Source: Agroathelia rolfsii (taxonomy: Eukaryota > Basidiomycota > Agaricomycetes > Amylocorticiales > Amylocorticiaceae). From it: DNA of 64,000 nt. The notes under the pieces were generated by a model, which searched no databases, had not been told where the DNA came from, and saw nothing but the letters and a program-made list of their open reading frames with translations. This document shows, piece after piece, positions 1 to 12,300 of the stretch. The DNA is taken from positions 496,001 to 560,000 of the forward strand of contig JABRWF010000004.1 in the NCBI GenBank assembly GCA_018343915.1. The letters run 5' to 3'. The position numbers and the translations under genes are program-made. Positions within the stretch are counted from its first letter, which is position 1, and each line of letters begins with the position of its first letter.

Positions 1-479
1 GCTGATTTATAAGCAGATTTGTAAGCAACTTTTCTTACTAAGCGGATTAGATAAGCACAGGAATGGCTTACTAATCTTGTAGAAATTAGAATATTTTGTA
101 TTATATAAGCACCAGCGAAATCGGCTGGAAATGACAAGTTATTTCATCAGAAATAAGTGAGTTAAATAGTCTAAGGACTAGCTCACATACTAACTTCACT
201 TTACAGACTTACAAAGTCTACAACAAGATAAACACAAAGCCTTACTCTAAAGGAGTAATAAGTAAGTGTTCTTACGAGATACTGGCTAAAGTGTTATCTT
301 AGGTGTAAACAGTTACTAACCGCTTTCACACATATAGGTTTTAACTTGCCTTTACCTATCACTAAACAGACCATACCTTTTCTAACAAGTAAGTGTATTG
401 TCTTTTCTATAGGTAACTAGTGGACTACAAGTAGTCTACATTACATCTACTACTAACATTTATTAATCTGAATATCAAG
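1..479. repeat. AT-rich array of short hairpins upstream of the CSC1-like exons
   Basis: This stretch has no convincing coding frame and is crowded with short perfect inverted repeats. Examples are 45-56 with 66-76 (11 bp, one bulge), 112-116/124-128, 139-145/150-156, 157-161/182-186 enclosing 167-171/176-180, 205-210/214-219, 242-247/253-258, 262-266/271-275, 334-339/354-359 and 423-428/431-436. Loops are mostly 2-9 nt. It ends with a branch-point-like CTAAC (about 453) and an AG at about 479, directly before the first readable channel exon. I infer a long structured intron or an insertion inside the gene. Introns elsewhere here are mostly 50-130 nt, so this length is abnormal. Confidence 0.5.
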
Positions 480-2475
480 GAGCGCTCACTTATTCAGCAC
501 TTGACCGGGCCGTTGTCGCGAGATATTTCTTTTTCTTAGTCATCTCCCAGCTGATCATCTTCACTCTTATCGGTGTTGGTTTCAGTGAGTTTTTTCTTAT
601 GTTTCCAGCTTGATCAGTAAGAATGTGCTTTGACATGTCTACCGTATCATCAAGGTCTTACTATAACGATCGTCAATGACATTGACCACCACAAGGGCGC
701 AAAAGAAATTTTTGAGGTTCTCAAATGTATGTACTCTTGGAAGTCAAACAGTTATGTCTGGTAGAAAAACTTACCTTTGGATAGCTGTGCCGGGCGCCAT
801 TAACAGTGCCTATATCAGCCAGTCTTCCTACTGGCTAACGTTTTTCCCGTAAGGCGACATGTTCTGTTGTCAGATCTGCTCAGAGGTCTCAGTTTATGCT
901 TAGCCTTCGTGGTTTCCTGGTTGTGTTTGATCTCGCACAAGTTGTCAACCTTGTGCTCATTTCATTCAAAACGCATATCATGGGTCGTACTCCTCGTGAT
1001 CACAGAGAATTTACTCGGCCTCAAGAATTTCCTTACTCAGTTTACTAGTATGTCTTCTCTATTTTGCTGATGTGATGTAACTAATTTACATCAGTTCTGA
1101 GATGGCAAGTTTTTGTTGAATGAACTTCAGGAAACTACATTCATAAGAATATCCACGCCTATAAATATATAGCTGTTCATGGGTACTGTTGGCATCGTTT
1201 TCTCACCTTTGGCCCCACTTGTAACAGTCGCGGCTGCCGTCGTCTTCTGGATCAGCTCCTGGGTCTACAAATATCAGCTAATATTTGTATTCACCTCTAA
1301 AGTTGAAACCGGTGGGGTATGTACCATTTCTTGACATAGACCGTAACTTCGTCTCATTCAAATCTTCTCAGCGCCTTTGGAATATCGTCATCAATCGTTT
1401 CCTAGCGTCAATCATTATGATGCAGCTGCTCATGTTTATCGGTGCGTCATTCTCGAACCTACTTAAATACTATCCAGCATTAATCAGTTAAATACTCCAA
1501 AGCCATCCTGCTCCAATTCGGCTTTGCTTCCTTCACTTGGATCGCCACTATTCCCCCCATTCTCATTGTCCTGGGTACCAAGGTAGTGATAGAAAGGAAG
1601 TTCAATTCAGCTTTCAAAGAGTACATCCCATCACCAGAAGAAGTTCGCAACGCCAGAACTCATTCCCAGAATGCCGATAGTAATAAGCTGGAGAGGCGTT
1701 TTGAACACCCCGCATTGCACATGGAAATATTTACGCCGATGTTGCACGCCAACATGATGCCATTGCTGCGGGAGGTTTATCATGGACGCTTAAACAATAC
1801 GGCTGGCTTCGGCAGCACCAAGGACAATGTTGGTGGTACCAAGATGGAGGCTCGTGTGTTGCTCGATGGTATTCGTACTGCTGGTATACAACAGGTCAGT
1901 TGTTATATCATCTTGTTTAGTCACTCAATTTCAAGGCATTCACTTATTATGCCATTCATTTCTAGACGGACCTCGAGCACGATACTATTATTTGGATTCG
2001 TGAACGCCAGGATCAAGACTGGGACCCTCGGTCTATGGCTTCAACCAACGCCCTCGGCGATGGTGCATCACTATATCATTCCAAGACGGGATTCTACGCC
2101 GATGACCTCAACTCACCTGTACCATCTCTACCATGCGGTTTCAACCAATACCTCACGGCTGACCCAATAGCAGGTTTACACAGCCATGGCCCGAGTGAAA
2201 TCGTGCTTAGACGCCTTGACTCTTCATATGCGAGCCAAGACCAGCTGCCGTTACTTGCGAACCGGGTAGCACCAATGGACTACCCACCTACGCCTCGGCA
2301 GCCGCCAATGCCACCGCAGCAAGGATATGCAGCATACGGCCAGGGTGTGGACATTCGAGAGGTGCCGTTGCACAGCCCAACACCGATGAGCAGTCAGTTA
2401 TGGTCATGGACACCACCGCCCCTGTCACTTGATGATGTGAATATGGCTGGTCGAGGAGCACACCAAGGGTGGTAA
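480..2475 (+). CDS. CSC1/OSCA-like calcium-permeable channel (3' part)
   Basis: This is the C-terminal half of a fungal CSC1/OSCA (RSN1_7TM, formerly DUF221) membrane protein, a family of hyperosmolality- and mechano-gated cation channels of the plasma membrane. The readable frame begins with LDRAVVARYFFFLVISQ, typical of the 7TM region. It continues over several exons with YWLTFFP, LRGFLVVFDLAQVVNL, GTVGIVFSPLAPLV and RLWNIVINRFLASI. From about 1586 it carries the extracellular-tail type domain (FEHPALHMEIFTPMLHANMM) known from fungal members. The C terminus is a Pro/Gln-rich tail. Introns are proposed at 585, about 729, about 859, about 1047, 1316-1370, about 1441 and about 1894-1965. The N-terminal half is absent from the window: it lies upstream of an unusually long intron or was cut off by the hairpin-rich sequence. 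The stop is at 2473-2475, 122 bp from the convergent next gene. Confidence 0.82.
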
Positions 2476-2597
2476 ATCATGATGTTGATGGTGTTTCTCA
2501 CTGAAAATCGATATTGCAAAAGTCAAGGTTAATCCTTTGGTATATATTTCCTTTCTCTTTTCTCGTGTTGTACAAAAGAGCGAATAAGAGTGAGAGA

Positions 2598-3724
2598 TCA
2601 CATCTCTTCATCATCAAAGTCAATATCCAAAACTGGATAATCTCCCACTTTAACCTTCTCCGGTCGAACAAAGACCCCATAATTCATACGACATTCAAAG
2701 TATCTCTCCCCTTTGACTCTGTAAGAACAAGAAGATAAAGAGACGAATCCGCCCACGTCAAAAAAAAAAACAAACCGAAACCGAACAAATAGAGATGGAG
2801 AGACTCACGATCCATCGTTCTTCCCCATCGGCTCATCATACTCGATCCCAACCCAGACCCCGGCCGCAAACTTCGTCAGGCCGACGAAACGGACCGTGCC
2901 GCGTTTATGCAGCCCGGGCTCGTCGCTGTCGACTTCACATCGCGCCCCGATGGGTATGGACGGCGCCGTCGTTGGTGCCGCGTGGACCGGCTGTGTCGAT
3001 GCGTCGGCGAAACGGCCGACTTTGTGTTGTTGCTTATATGCTAGAACGGTGTCTGCCATGCATGACGAAAAAAAAATGAAGTTAGATGGCGTACGCGAGA
3101 TGCGAGATGTTAGAGATCGAAAGTTGACTGCAGAAGGATGCAAATACAACGAGTAAAACAAGGAATGCAGCACACACCCGGCCTTCGAGCATACTCGGCA
3201 TCCGATATTTCAAACTTTTGCACTTGGCCCACGTCCGTCAGCTGGCCCGTGAACGATGCACCAGGGTTCGTGTCGGCCACCTGACACCCACATTTAGAAG
3301 ATGATTACCTGCTATTCATTCTAAATATCAATATGGCATGGATAGCTTACCTTGATCAACATCCAATCTCTTATCCCATACGCACCCAGCATTCGCTCAT
3401 CGTCCTCATTCAGCGACATGCCAGGACCATTTTTGTCATCTACCGAGTCGTGCAGTGTCAGAGACTGGCTGGAGACAGGGATGCCCGTGATGAGCTCGAG
3501 TTTGGCCTTTTGTTTTGGTCATGTGTTATGTTAGGATCGCGATTTTAGCGGTAGGAAGGGGTAAGGTATCAAAAAGAGGTTTTGTTGGGCGTAATCAGAC
3601 AACAGACAGACTTGTGGGCAATTTAATCGCGTGCCTTGAGTTGTCCGATTGTTGTATGAAGATCAAAGCGGCGCTCAGAGTGGGTATCTGGAGAGGACAC
3701 CCATACGTTGACGATAGTAGACAT
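2598..3724 (-). CDS. TBCB: Tubulin-folding cofactor B (CAP-Gly protein)
   Basis: The product is a cytosolic chaperone that captures alpha-tubulin during tubulin heterodimer assembly (yeast Alf1 family). The N terminus ([20 protein letters not shown]) starts a ubiquitin-like domain that continues with [19 protein letters not shown] and [16 protein letters not shown]. The C-terminal half is a CAP-Gly domain ([20 protein letters not shown]). It ends [14 protein letters not shown] followed by DDEEM-stop, the acidic EExM-type tail that such proteins use to bind alpha-tubulin. The ATG at 3722-3724 opens the ubiquitin-like fold with no earlier in-frame alternative seen. The first intron (3507-3634, 128 nt) appears to use a GC donor (AAG|GCACGC), because the frame meets a stop before any GT donor. 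Other introns interrupt between the two domains and within the CAP-Gly domain. The gene is convergent with the channel gene. Confidence 0.85.
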
Positions 3725-4020
3725 GATGAAAGTCGTGGTGCAGGTTCAATCTGTGGCTGAAGCTGAAGGGACAAACGCTTCAAGCACGCGTAGATTCCTC
3801 CCACTCGGTAACAACTCAACAACACAACAAAATATAAAAATATAGCAACTGTGTGACCTTTCATTGATTGACTACATACTACGATACATGAAAAAAAAAA
3901 AAAAAAAAAGAATCTACGCTACATAGTAACTACCAGAGAGACAACAATACAGAAAATCAAGCATCGTTCACACAATCACATATCTACATATACATCCCAA
4001 GTAGAACGGAAATCCCTTTA
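3725..4020. other. Intergenic spacer with A-homopolymer
   Basis: This holds the promoter of the cofactor B gene and the 3' flank of the secreted-protein gene. A run of about 20 A lies near 3891-3909. No gene was seen. Confidence 0.6.
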
Positions 4021-6477
4021 TCACTTCTCCTGCTTGAAGCGCTTGGACATACCAGAGGCGTTGTTGATGTCCGGTTGAGCTGCCAAACTGGCCGCAACAG
4101 CCGAAGCATTGACGGGACCAGTCGGGGTCATGTTCTCGACCATAACACCTAAGGCAGCGGATGCAGGAGAAGGAGACGATGGGGCAGGGGAAGCAGTGGA
4201 AGAAGACGCCGATGTTAAAGGAATCATGCCGGTGATGAAGATAGGCGTATTGGCAGGTGGCTGAACGGCATTGACCATGTTCTGCCCAGATGCCGACGTG
4301 GGTGTAGGGGTCGGAGTCGTCGCGCTCGAAGACACCGTGATCGAACTTGCAGCGACCGAACTCAAGGGGCCGGAGCTTGCTGTGCTGGAGCTTGAAGGGC
4401 CGGAGCCACTCGTCAAAGTCGAAGATCCATTAGAGTCATTCTCGCCGTCATTGGAGTCAGCGTCAGAGGTGCCATCATCATCATCGTTGTCGCTACCGTC
4501 CAAATCATCGGTAGGATCATCGCTCGCGTCGCTAGAACCAGCATCATCGTGAGTCGTAGAGGGATCAGCATAATCGTCAGAAGGAGCGGAACCATCGGTG
4601 CTGGCTTCGTCGGGAACAAATACGAGCTGAACCTTTTGGCCTTGTCCACTAGGTTGCGATGATTGCTGTCTCTTTTGGGTATCCCTTTTGGATGCTGACG
4701 AAGATGAGTTGGACGCGGAAGTATCAGATGCGGTGCTGTTGCCAGCCGGCTGAATGTCGACGAACATAGGCTCTAAAACGTTCGTATCAGGCTCGTACGC
4801 GAAACGCTGGCTCTTCCCAGGGTCCGGTGATCCACAAGACTCCATCGAAATAGGCTCTGGCTTATTGGGGTCGGGGCCAAACGTCGCACAGTAAGGCACC
4901 GTCATTGCCTGTTGGGGGTCAAAGAGATTCAACTGCAGGGTGACCGGTATCATCGACGAATTACCGTCGGAAGATGTAAACGAGTCTCCGGACATGCTGC
5001 TGGAAGACGAGTTTTTCGGCAGTGGCACCAACAGCATTTGCGTGCTATTGGTCTGAGAGGCGTCCAGGACGTAATGTGTCGAGTTATCGGTCGAGTTGGT
5101 CGCCGTCGCAAGGATGAGCGAAGCAACGACAGATCCAGGGGATGAGTCATTGATAGTCTAGACCCAACAAATGTTAGAACTGAATTGATGAAGGGGAGGG
5201 GATCGAACAACGTACCTGAAGATCAACAACACCTGGTGTACCCTGTCGAGTCTGGCGCTTTTGGGGACGTGCATAAGTTTCGCCATGGGTTATATACAGA
5301 TTCGGTGGCGAGCGGCTTTGCATTGCGTAGCGACCTATGGCTCGCGAAGCACGAACGTGGTCGATATTGCGGTCGTGGTGATGATGGCGGTGGCGAGGAT
5401 TTCGAGGCACCTTAACATGATCATGATCACCGTTGACGACGACTTTATCATGGCCCCAGTAATGGTGGTGGTGAGGTTCACGCGACACTCTGACATGGTC
5501 GTGATCTCCGTTCACAACCACCTTGTCATGACTACCCCAATGATCGTGATGATGATGATGATGATGATGGTGAGGCTCGCGCGATACTCGAACGTGATCG
5601 TGATCCCCATTCACGACCACTTTATCGTGGTGATTCCAATGATGATGAGGATCGCGCGACACTCTGACATGGTCATGATCACCGTTGACAATGACTTTAT
5701 CATGTCCATGCCAGTAGCCGTGGTCGTGGGAGTGGGGAGAGCGTAAAGCTAGACCAACGTGAATAATGTCGTCGCTGCCGTTGAGAATCACCTTGTTCCC
5801 GCCAGGAGTCTGACCAATCACAAGGGAATTACCATCGCCGAAACGGTAAACCTTGTCACGTCGATCCTAAAATATAGTTTAGCGATGAATGTGAGGGGAA
5901 AGGAGCTAGCACTTACATAGGACTTGTCACCGTGATGATCATTGCCTTTGGTAGGACTATCGTATTTGGAAGACGAATGGCCCTTGGATGTGTCATGGTG
6001 AGACTTGGAGTCCGAAGACGAGGAATGGTGGTGAGCACCGGAATCGTGAGTAGAGCCGCTCTTAGCCTTTTCGTGCTCAGTCTTGGGAAGCGGAAGCGAG
6101 ACCGGCGGTGTCACCTCAGATGGTTTCGAGACACGACTAGGCAGGTGGAGCATAGGCTTGTCGACGCGATTCTTGCTTGACGAAGGGCTGGAGGGCTCAT
6201 GAGAGCGAGCGACGTAGGAGTAAGTGGGCTTGGTCTTGGTATGCTCGTGAGGATAGGTGACATTGCCGAGGGTGTGTGAGCCCGAGTGAGCCTGAGAAGA
6301 AGAGTTCTGGTGACGAAAGGACGAGGAATTGCTGGGCGTCGTCAGAGACACAGAAGCTTCGAGGACAGTGAGCTGATCGCGAGGCATCGAGATGACAGCA
6401 GCGCCAGCTGGTGCGGCTGGTGCAGCAATGGCACAGAAAGCAGCAAGCGCAGCGAAGTGAGCAGTGAGAGCAACCAT
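4021..6477 (-). CDS. Large secreted Ser/His-rich protein with tandem metal-binding-like repeats
   Basis: I recognise no named family. Three exons (6477-5917, 5866-5216, 5157-4021) join in phase 0 with clean GT-AG introns to give 782 residues. Residues 1-25 form a signal peptide (hydrophobic MVALTAHFAALAAF, then Ala/Pro-rich). Residues 26-187 are a Ser/His/Lys-rich linker. Residues 212-355 hold five repeat units around a core K-V-[IV]-[VL]-N-G-x-x-x-H-V, most followed by runs of 2-9 His. Residues 405-782 are Ser/Thr/Asp-rich, very likely O-glycosylated, with a central block holding two Cys (YCATFGPDPNKPEP...ESCGSPDPGKSQRF) that resembles blocks in other basidiomycete surface proteins. There is no GPI signal or C-terminal membrane span; it ends KRFKQEK. 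I infer an extracellular or wall-associated, metal- or pH-responsive protein. The function is unknown. Confidence 0.72.
5344..5794 (-). repeat. Five His-rich coding repeat units
   Basis: Within exon 2 of the secreted protein, the unit core begins near residues 212, 244, 269, 302 and 328, a spacing of about 25-33 residues. The last four units share KV[IV]VNGDHDHV almost perfectly; the first is diverged (KVILNGSDDIIHV). Spacers are His clusters, the longest nine in a row, giving a GATGATGAT-like triplet run on the + strand near 5550. Core identity with variable spacers suggests expansion by unequal exchange. Confidence 0.85.
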
Positions 6478-7070
6478 GATTGTTGTTGAAGAGCAGAGAC
6501 AAGTAGCAGATGAAAAGCGTGCCTGTCGCAGAAGATAGGAGTTGTTGATAACGGAGCTGTGGCTTTTTTAATCTTTTTAAGATAATTAGCTGAGATGAAT
6601 TTCGCGCCGGGCGATGGTGGAGGATGTGGTCAGAAAGGTGGGGAGACGACGAACGCAAGCAGAGCAGTCTTTTATACGTGTTACGGCCAAGGTGTGGCGG
6701 CTGACGAAAGGGAAAGGCGAAGAAAGAAGGAGAAAGAAGCAGACTCAGAAGAGGAGATCCCTGCAAGAAAGACGAAGAAACAACGTCACGTCCATGTCAA
6801 ATTTTATCACCCCAGCATCATCTCCCGAGTCGTTCGAAAGAGAAAAAAAAAACAATAGCGAGACCACAGGGTGTGTCTGCTGTGGGTGCAGCCGTAGGCA
6901 TATTTCTTGTATGCTAAATCCACCATGTCCAAGTTCGGCGCCAAAGAGACAGCACAGAAACGATGTGGAGAAGCGGGGGACTCGGAGAAGAATGACGAAG
7001 AGGGAGCGGAGAAGAAAAGAAAGAGAAGAATTTTCAACGACGCCAAGATGGAACATCACGTCGTCGACTT
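6478..7070 (-). promoter_or_regulatory. CT-rich promoter of the secreted His-rich gene
   Basis: Read on the gene's strand, about 6700-7060 is strongly pyrimidine-rich, as in promoters of many highly expressed fungal genes. A TATA-like TATAAAAG (minus strand, 6669-6676) lies about 190 nt before the ATG. The open frame on the + strand here is purine-rich low complexity and is not treated as a gene. Confidence 0.35.
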
Positions 7071-9360
7071 GCCGTCTTGTTAATTTCCCGCCACAAGCGA
7101 TGGGCAACCTTCCCGTCCGTACTTCAAGTCATGTACAAGAATTACTAGCCCGATGCTATAGATGATGCTGAATATTGCCCTCGTAGTACACCATGCACTA
7201 CAGGGAGAGGGATGTACAAACTAACACGATAAAATGCGTCGACAAGATTGATAAGATTTAAACGACAACATTGACGGCAATGTCACCGTTCTGTTACACC
7301 GATCGTCGGCTACCACTGACAATCCATTCCTTCTACACCTCGATCCTGATGCTTCTCGTCAACGACGATGACCCAAATCACTGTCAGCGAACGTGAGAGA
7401 CTAATGTCGCCCTCGGGGCTAACTTAGTCACTATTGAATATCTATGCATTGATTATTTTTTTCAAGGTATGGAAGGACACATGGTGCTACATGCACGCTA
7501 GCATATGGGATAACCACATATACCCACGTCCAGTGAGGTTTCCTTTTCTCCTTAGACGTCTGATGTGTTTGACTAATACATCATTGACCATGTTTCTCTC
7601 CAAGTTCAAGTTCATGAGCCTCCCGCAAAAACACATAATAGTCCTGGGCAAATTCCTAACTTGAATCCATGGCGTTAAGAAATCGCTCGTAAGGGATGAA
7701 GGAAATGCGACATGTCAGATCTTTCCGGCTGCATTAGGAATTTTCATCGACAGTGGGACCGATCTTCCATAATTTCAAGCTTTATATATATAAGCCCAGG
7801 TACAAGACAGCTACGCAAAATAAGCAAAATTGAAGACTCGGCTTGTCTCGCGTTTGGGTTCGGTCGTAGGCAAGTAATTGTATCTGTTTCAGTCACTTCA
7901 TCGTGAATATCCACATCGCAGAATATGCCCTGGACTCAGCCTTGCAGGCACCTTCATCTTTCTTAACATCGCCACCATCCTATACACGCTCCGTATCTCT
8001 AAGGCAAGAGCACCGGATGGGTCAGAAATCAGCCTAGTAATGGATTATAGTGGCTTGGTTTGGTATGTGCCTTCTTCCTCTATTATCACTTGAACATGTG
8101 GCCCAATTCACGCCGCTCTTCCCTATATGCACTGGATTTTCTGTCAGCCAGATTTATCTGACGAGCTTTTGATTTGCTACATCAGCCGGTCACGGCCATT
8201 CGGATGTGATATCGATGCGCGGTGTCAAGAAATGGAATTTGGAATTGTGAAATAACAATAATTTGAATGAGTTTCCAAGTTCAAATGGACATTGGTCCCG
8301 GCTTATGGAGGTACATAGGCTTAGTAAGTAGCTGGATTGAGGAATGCAGCATTCATAAAGCCACGTTTGTACGTTTTGGCTCGGAGTAGGGCGCACATAT
8401 AACGAGTATACAGCTAATGTAAGCAGTGGCGTGCCGACTCTAGGCATCAAGCTGCCGAATATGTGCCGAGTGGCCTAAAGCTGCTTACGCCGCAGTTGAA
8501 CTGATTGATCCTCATGTTTTTGGTACAAATGACGTTCGCCATGAAGAATGAACGTCAACCGCGGAGCTTCTCTATTCTATTGTGCACATTTTGGCTGCTC
8601 ATATACAAGTTGGGAACTCAAGGCTATGTTTGCTGCAAGATTTCGACACCCACAGCTTGAGTTCGACGTGACTAACCTCGGAAACCGTCACTCGAATTAG
8701 TCGAACTTGAATGAGATAGCAAGCAAACTTATCCATATTCAGATAGCATTATCTCCAGGTTATCTAGGCTGTTTGCATATTTGTCAGGCTGCATTCCCTC
8801 AACTTAGTGTTCTGACCTAATACCAGACACTGCGGGGTTTCCCAGATGTTATCAATAGATGAAATAGCATGTTTAAATTGCACCGTGATTGGTGAAAATC
8901 AGTGGCTTGCAATGCAATTTCATTGTAAATAACATCCGGAAACCCCTACCCCCTGGTGAGAATTAGGATCCATGATACCGTAAACTCCGAGCTGGGTCGG
9001 ATAGTCATGCGCGTCATATTCCACCTTTCTTAGAATACCATATCTTCATGTCATTCTGTCGCTTCTGATTATAAGTGCATCACGATCACTTGACCGGCAT
9101 CATGGAATCCTCAACGCGCCTTGTCAGTGATTCTCTTCAGAAGCACGGGTCAGAGGCCGCAAACGTGGCCATATGCCACTTCCTTGAACAGCTGACAACA
9201 TGAATATCGCGCATATACCTTGGCCGTATTACGGCCCGCATTTTGTCATAGGCGACTCATGACCGACAGCAACTGGAGAATCGACCCAATATATAACGTG
9301 CTACGATTTCGTTGTGTGATCTCATTTGTGCATCTAGAATTCCCTGTATAGCAGTTAAAC
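7071..9360. other. Gene-poor intergenic region
   Basis: About 2.3 kb with only short, unsupported open frames. It contains one small foldback repeat (8834-8946) and, at its right end, the promoter of the GH35 gene with an AT-rich TATA-like stretch near 9288. Nothing else was recognised. Confidence 0.5.
8834..8946. repeat. Short foldback/MITE-like inverted repeat
   Basis: The left arm begins GGGGTTTCCCAGATGTTAT (8834). The right arm ends ATAACATCCGGAAACCCC (8929-8946), its near-complement. The arms extend inward to ATGAAAT/ATTTCAT, giving about 35 bp of imperfect pairing round a roughly 45-bp core. No coding capacity and no clear target duplication were seen. Confidence 0.5.
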
Positions 9361-12300
9361 ATGAACGTTTTGAAAGCATTGGGGATAATCATCTATTTTG
9401 CAAATACATTAGCTCTGAGTTCCTTACAGCGTCGTAACTCTACCGGGTTAACAAATGATATAACGTGGGATCCTTGTATGTTATCTGACATTTTACGACA
9501 ATTGAATAATGGTGCTAATCATCTGTTCTCTCCAGTTTCTCTCTCCATCTTTGGTCAACGTGTTTTCATTCTCTCCGGCGAATTTCACTCCTGGCGATTA
9601 CCAAATCCCCATTTGTGGTCTGATGTTTTCCAGGTAAACCAAGCCCATTCCAACGGTACGCCAAATGGAGAAATAACCCCCTTTCTCCAGAAAATCAAGG
9701 CAAACGGTTTCAATACCATATCCACTTGTATCAGCTGGAACCTGTACTTTCCAACACCGACGGCGAATAACAGCCAGGGCGATTTCACTGCAGGGACTTA
9801 TCGTGACTTGCAGGCGTTCTTCAATGCTGCTCGTGACGCTGGGCTTTGGGTAATTGCAAGGTTTGTTCCAGAGGACACTATGTTAGAGTCTTAGCGCTCT
9901 AATAGTCTATCTGTTCAAGGCCTGGTCCATATATAAGTACGTTTTCCTGATTGTCTATGCTCCAAGGCGATCTGATGAGAAAACTTCGTTATAGATGGAG
10001 AAATGACCGGAGGCGGTTTCCCTGGATGGGTTCAAAACATTGCGGGCTCATTGCGAACAGACAATATTAATTACACTGAAGGTATGGTACCAATAATAAG
10101 GGTAACTATTTTCAATTCGCATTTTTTGACTTATATCTGTATCTGGTTCAGTTTGGCAGCCATATATGAACTTGATGGCCCAGATACTCGCCAAAAACCA
10201 AATTATCAACGGTGGTCCGAGTATGTTCAATTCCAATAACTTCTCAAGACATGAAAATCAATTGGAGAGGACACTCAAAAACCCCTTTGAAAGTTATCCT
10301 GGTACAAGCCGAAAACGAATTCAGCGAAGCTGTAAATCATGATGACTATATGCAAGCTATCATTAACACTTACCGTGCCCAAGGGATCGTCGTTCGTGAG
10401 TATCCTACCTTTACTCCTTTTTCTATGCTTAATTTAATCGTGCTTCAGCTATTACATTCAACGATCAGCATGGTGGGGCCGAAGGCAACTTCTCCCCGGA
10501 TCTTCCGACGTTGGGTAGCGTCAACATATACTGGTCTGTTGAAGTCTTCTTTATTTTTTTGTACTTCCGGGAAAGACTGACGTGGATCGCTTTCACCATT
10601 AGCGGGGATTCATATCCGCAAGGAGCAAACAGTTGGGAACAAGTGCAGTCGGTATACAGATCCAATCATGAAGCAGTAGCTTGGAGTAATCCACTCTGTC
10701 TTGCGGAGGTAATCTTTCAAACTCGGCTAGGTTTTTAGTTTTTCTTCGTATTCCGATTTTTAATATATCGCTCTGTGTAATCTCTTGCATGAAGTTTGGA
10801 GGTGGTTATCTCATGGGATGGGGTAATGGTTTATCCATGGCACCTACAGGATACGAGAAATACAGTATGCACCAACTCCCTTTCCTTTTTTTTTCTACTC
10901 GTCGAACTCAATTTTGCTTAGCATACGTCCTGGATAACGCCCAGTATGAAGACGTGTTTTACAAGGAAAATTAGTACGTCGTTGAAGTCCCAAGAAGTGA
11001 TCTTTGTTTAATCCTCCTATCTGATATAGTGCCCAAACCGCGACGATTATGAGTAGGTCATCTACCTTTTGTTTCCACTTGAGTTCATTTTTTGATATTT
11101 TTCAGATATTTACAGTAAGTTTCATTCAAATTTTATCAATCTCTCACGAAATTGATGGGATATACAGTGCTGTTTGGTGGAACAAACTGGGGACAAACGC
11201 CCGAGCCAACTGTATATACTAGCTACGACTATGGAGGAGGCATCAACGAGAACAGAGTCATTACAGCGAAAATGCCCGAGATGAGACTGCAAGGCGAGTG
11301 TCTTCTCACTTAGGCTAATACCATCACGTTATTTCGTACGCATATATTTATATTTCTTACTCTTGACGTGTTCATATCATCAGGGCTCTTTCTGCGCGTC
11401 TCAAGAGACCTGTATGATGCAAGTTATATTGCTAACGGCACCAACTATACGAGCTCGGAGCTTATTTACGTTTCTCATTCCCTCAATACCAACACGGGTG
11501 CCGGTTTCTACTTCGTGAGACACAATGATTCTACGTGTGTACCTTTCCCTATTTTTTAAATGAAGCAGAAAGCTGATTATGATATAGATCTACGGAGCTG
11601 ACAGCGGCTACCTTAAATGTATCCACATCCAAAGGGCAGCTCACAATACCCCAAAACGGATCCCTGACTATCGATGGAAGGGAAATGAAAATTGTTGTGA
11701 CGGATTATATCTTTGGTATGACGAAGGCGCATATACTTTACTCAACCGCCGAGTGAGGATCTGCTTCTCTTGTTTTTTTTTTTTTTTTTTTTTTCCTTGA
11801 GGGATTATTTAACTCAACACCTTGACAATTGCTCTTCAGGATCATGACTTGGACAACGTATGTTACAATCACCTACTATCATGACGAACCACTGATTGAC
11901 ATGCTATGAGTAGTATTGGGTCTACCGACTATCTAATCCTTTACGCAGAAGCTGGCCAAACTGGCGAAACGAGCTTTGTTTTCCCTTCCTCTCAACCTAC
12001 TGTCGGCCTGTCCCAAGCCCTTAAGACATCATCCTCATACGCCAACGGTATCTTGACACTCAGTTACATACTTGACGGATCGCAGTACGCGGATATTAAG
12101 ACAAGCAGTGGGTCGAAAATTGTTCTAGTGATACTGGATAAGGCAACCGCGAATACTTGGCACGCGCCGTTGATTGCGGGGAGTGGCGTCTGGGGAAACT
12201 ACTTCTCGATTGGGACGAATGAAACGTTAGTCTTATAAGACTCTTATTTTTCCTTGGCAAAGGACGAATATCTGATTTGCATCAAAATCGTCAGTGTTTT

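Noticed and set aside
6614..7165. Arg/Lys/Glu-rich open frame on the + strand
   Set aside because: It reflects the complement of a CT-rich promoter for the gene at 4021-6477. Low complexity, no splice support, no recognisable domain.
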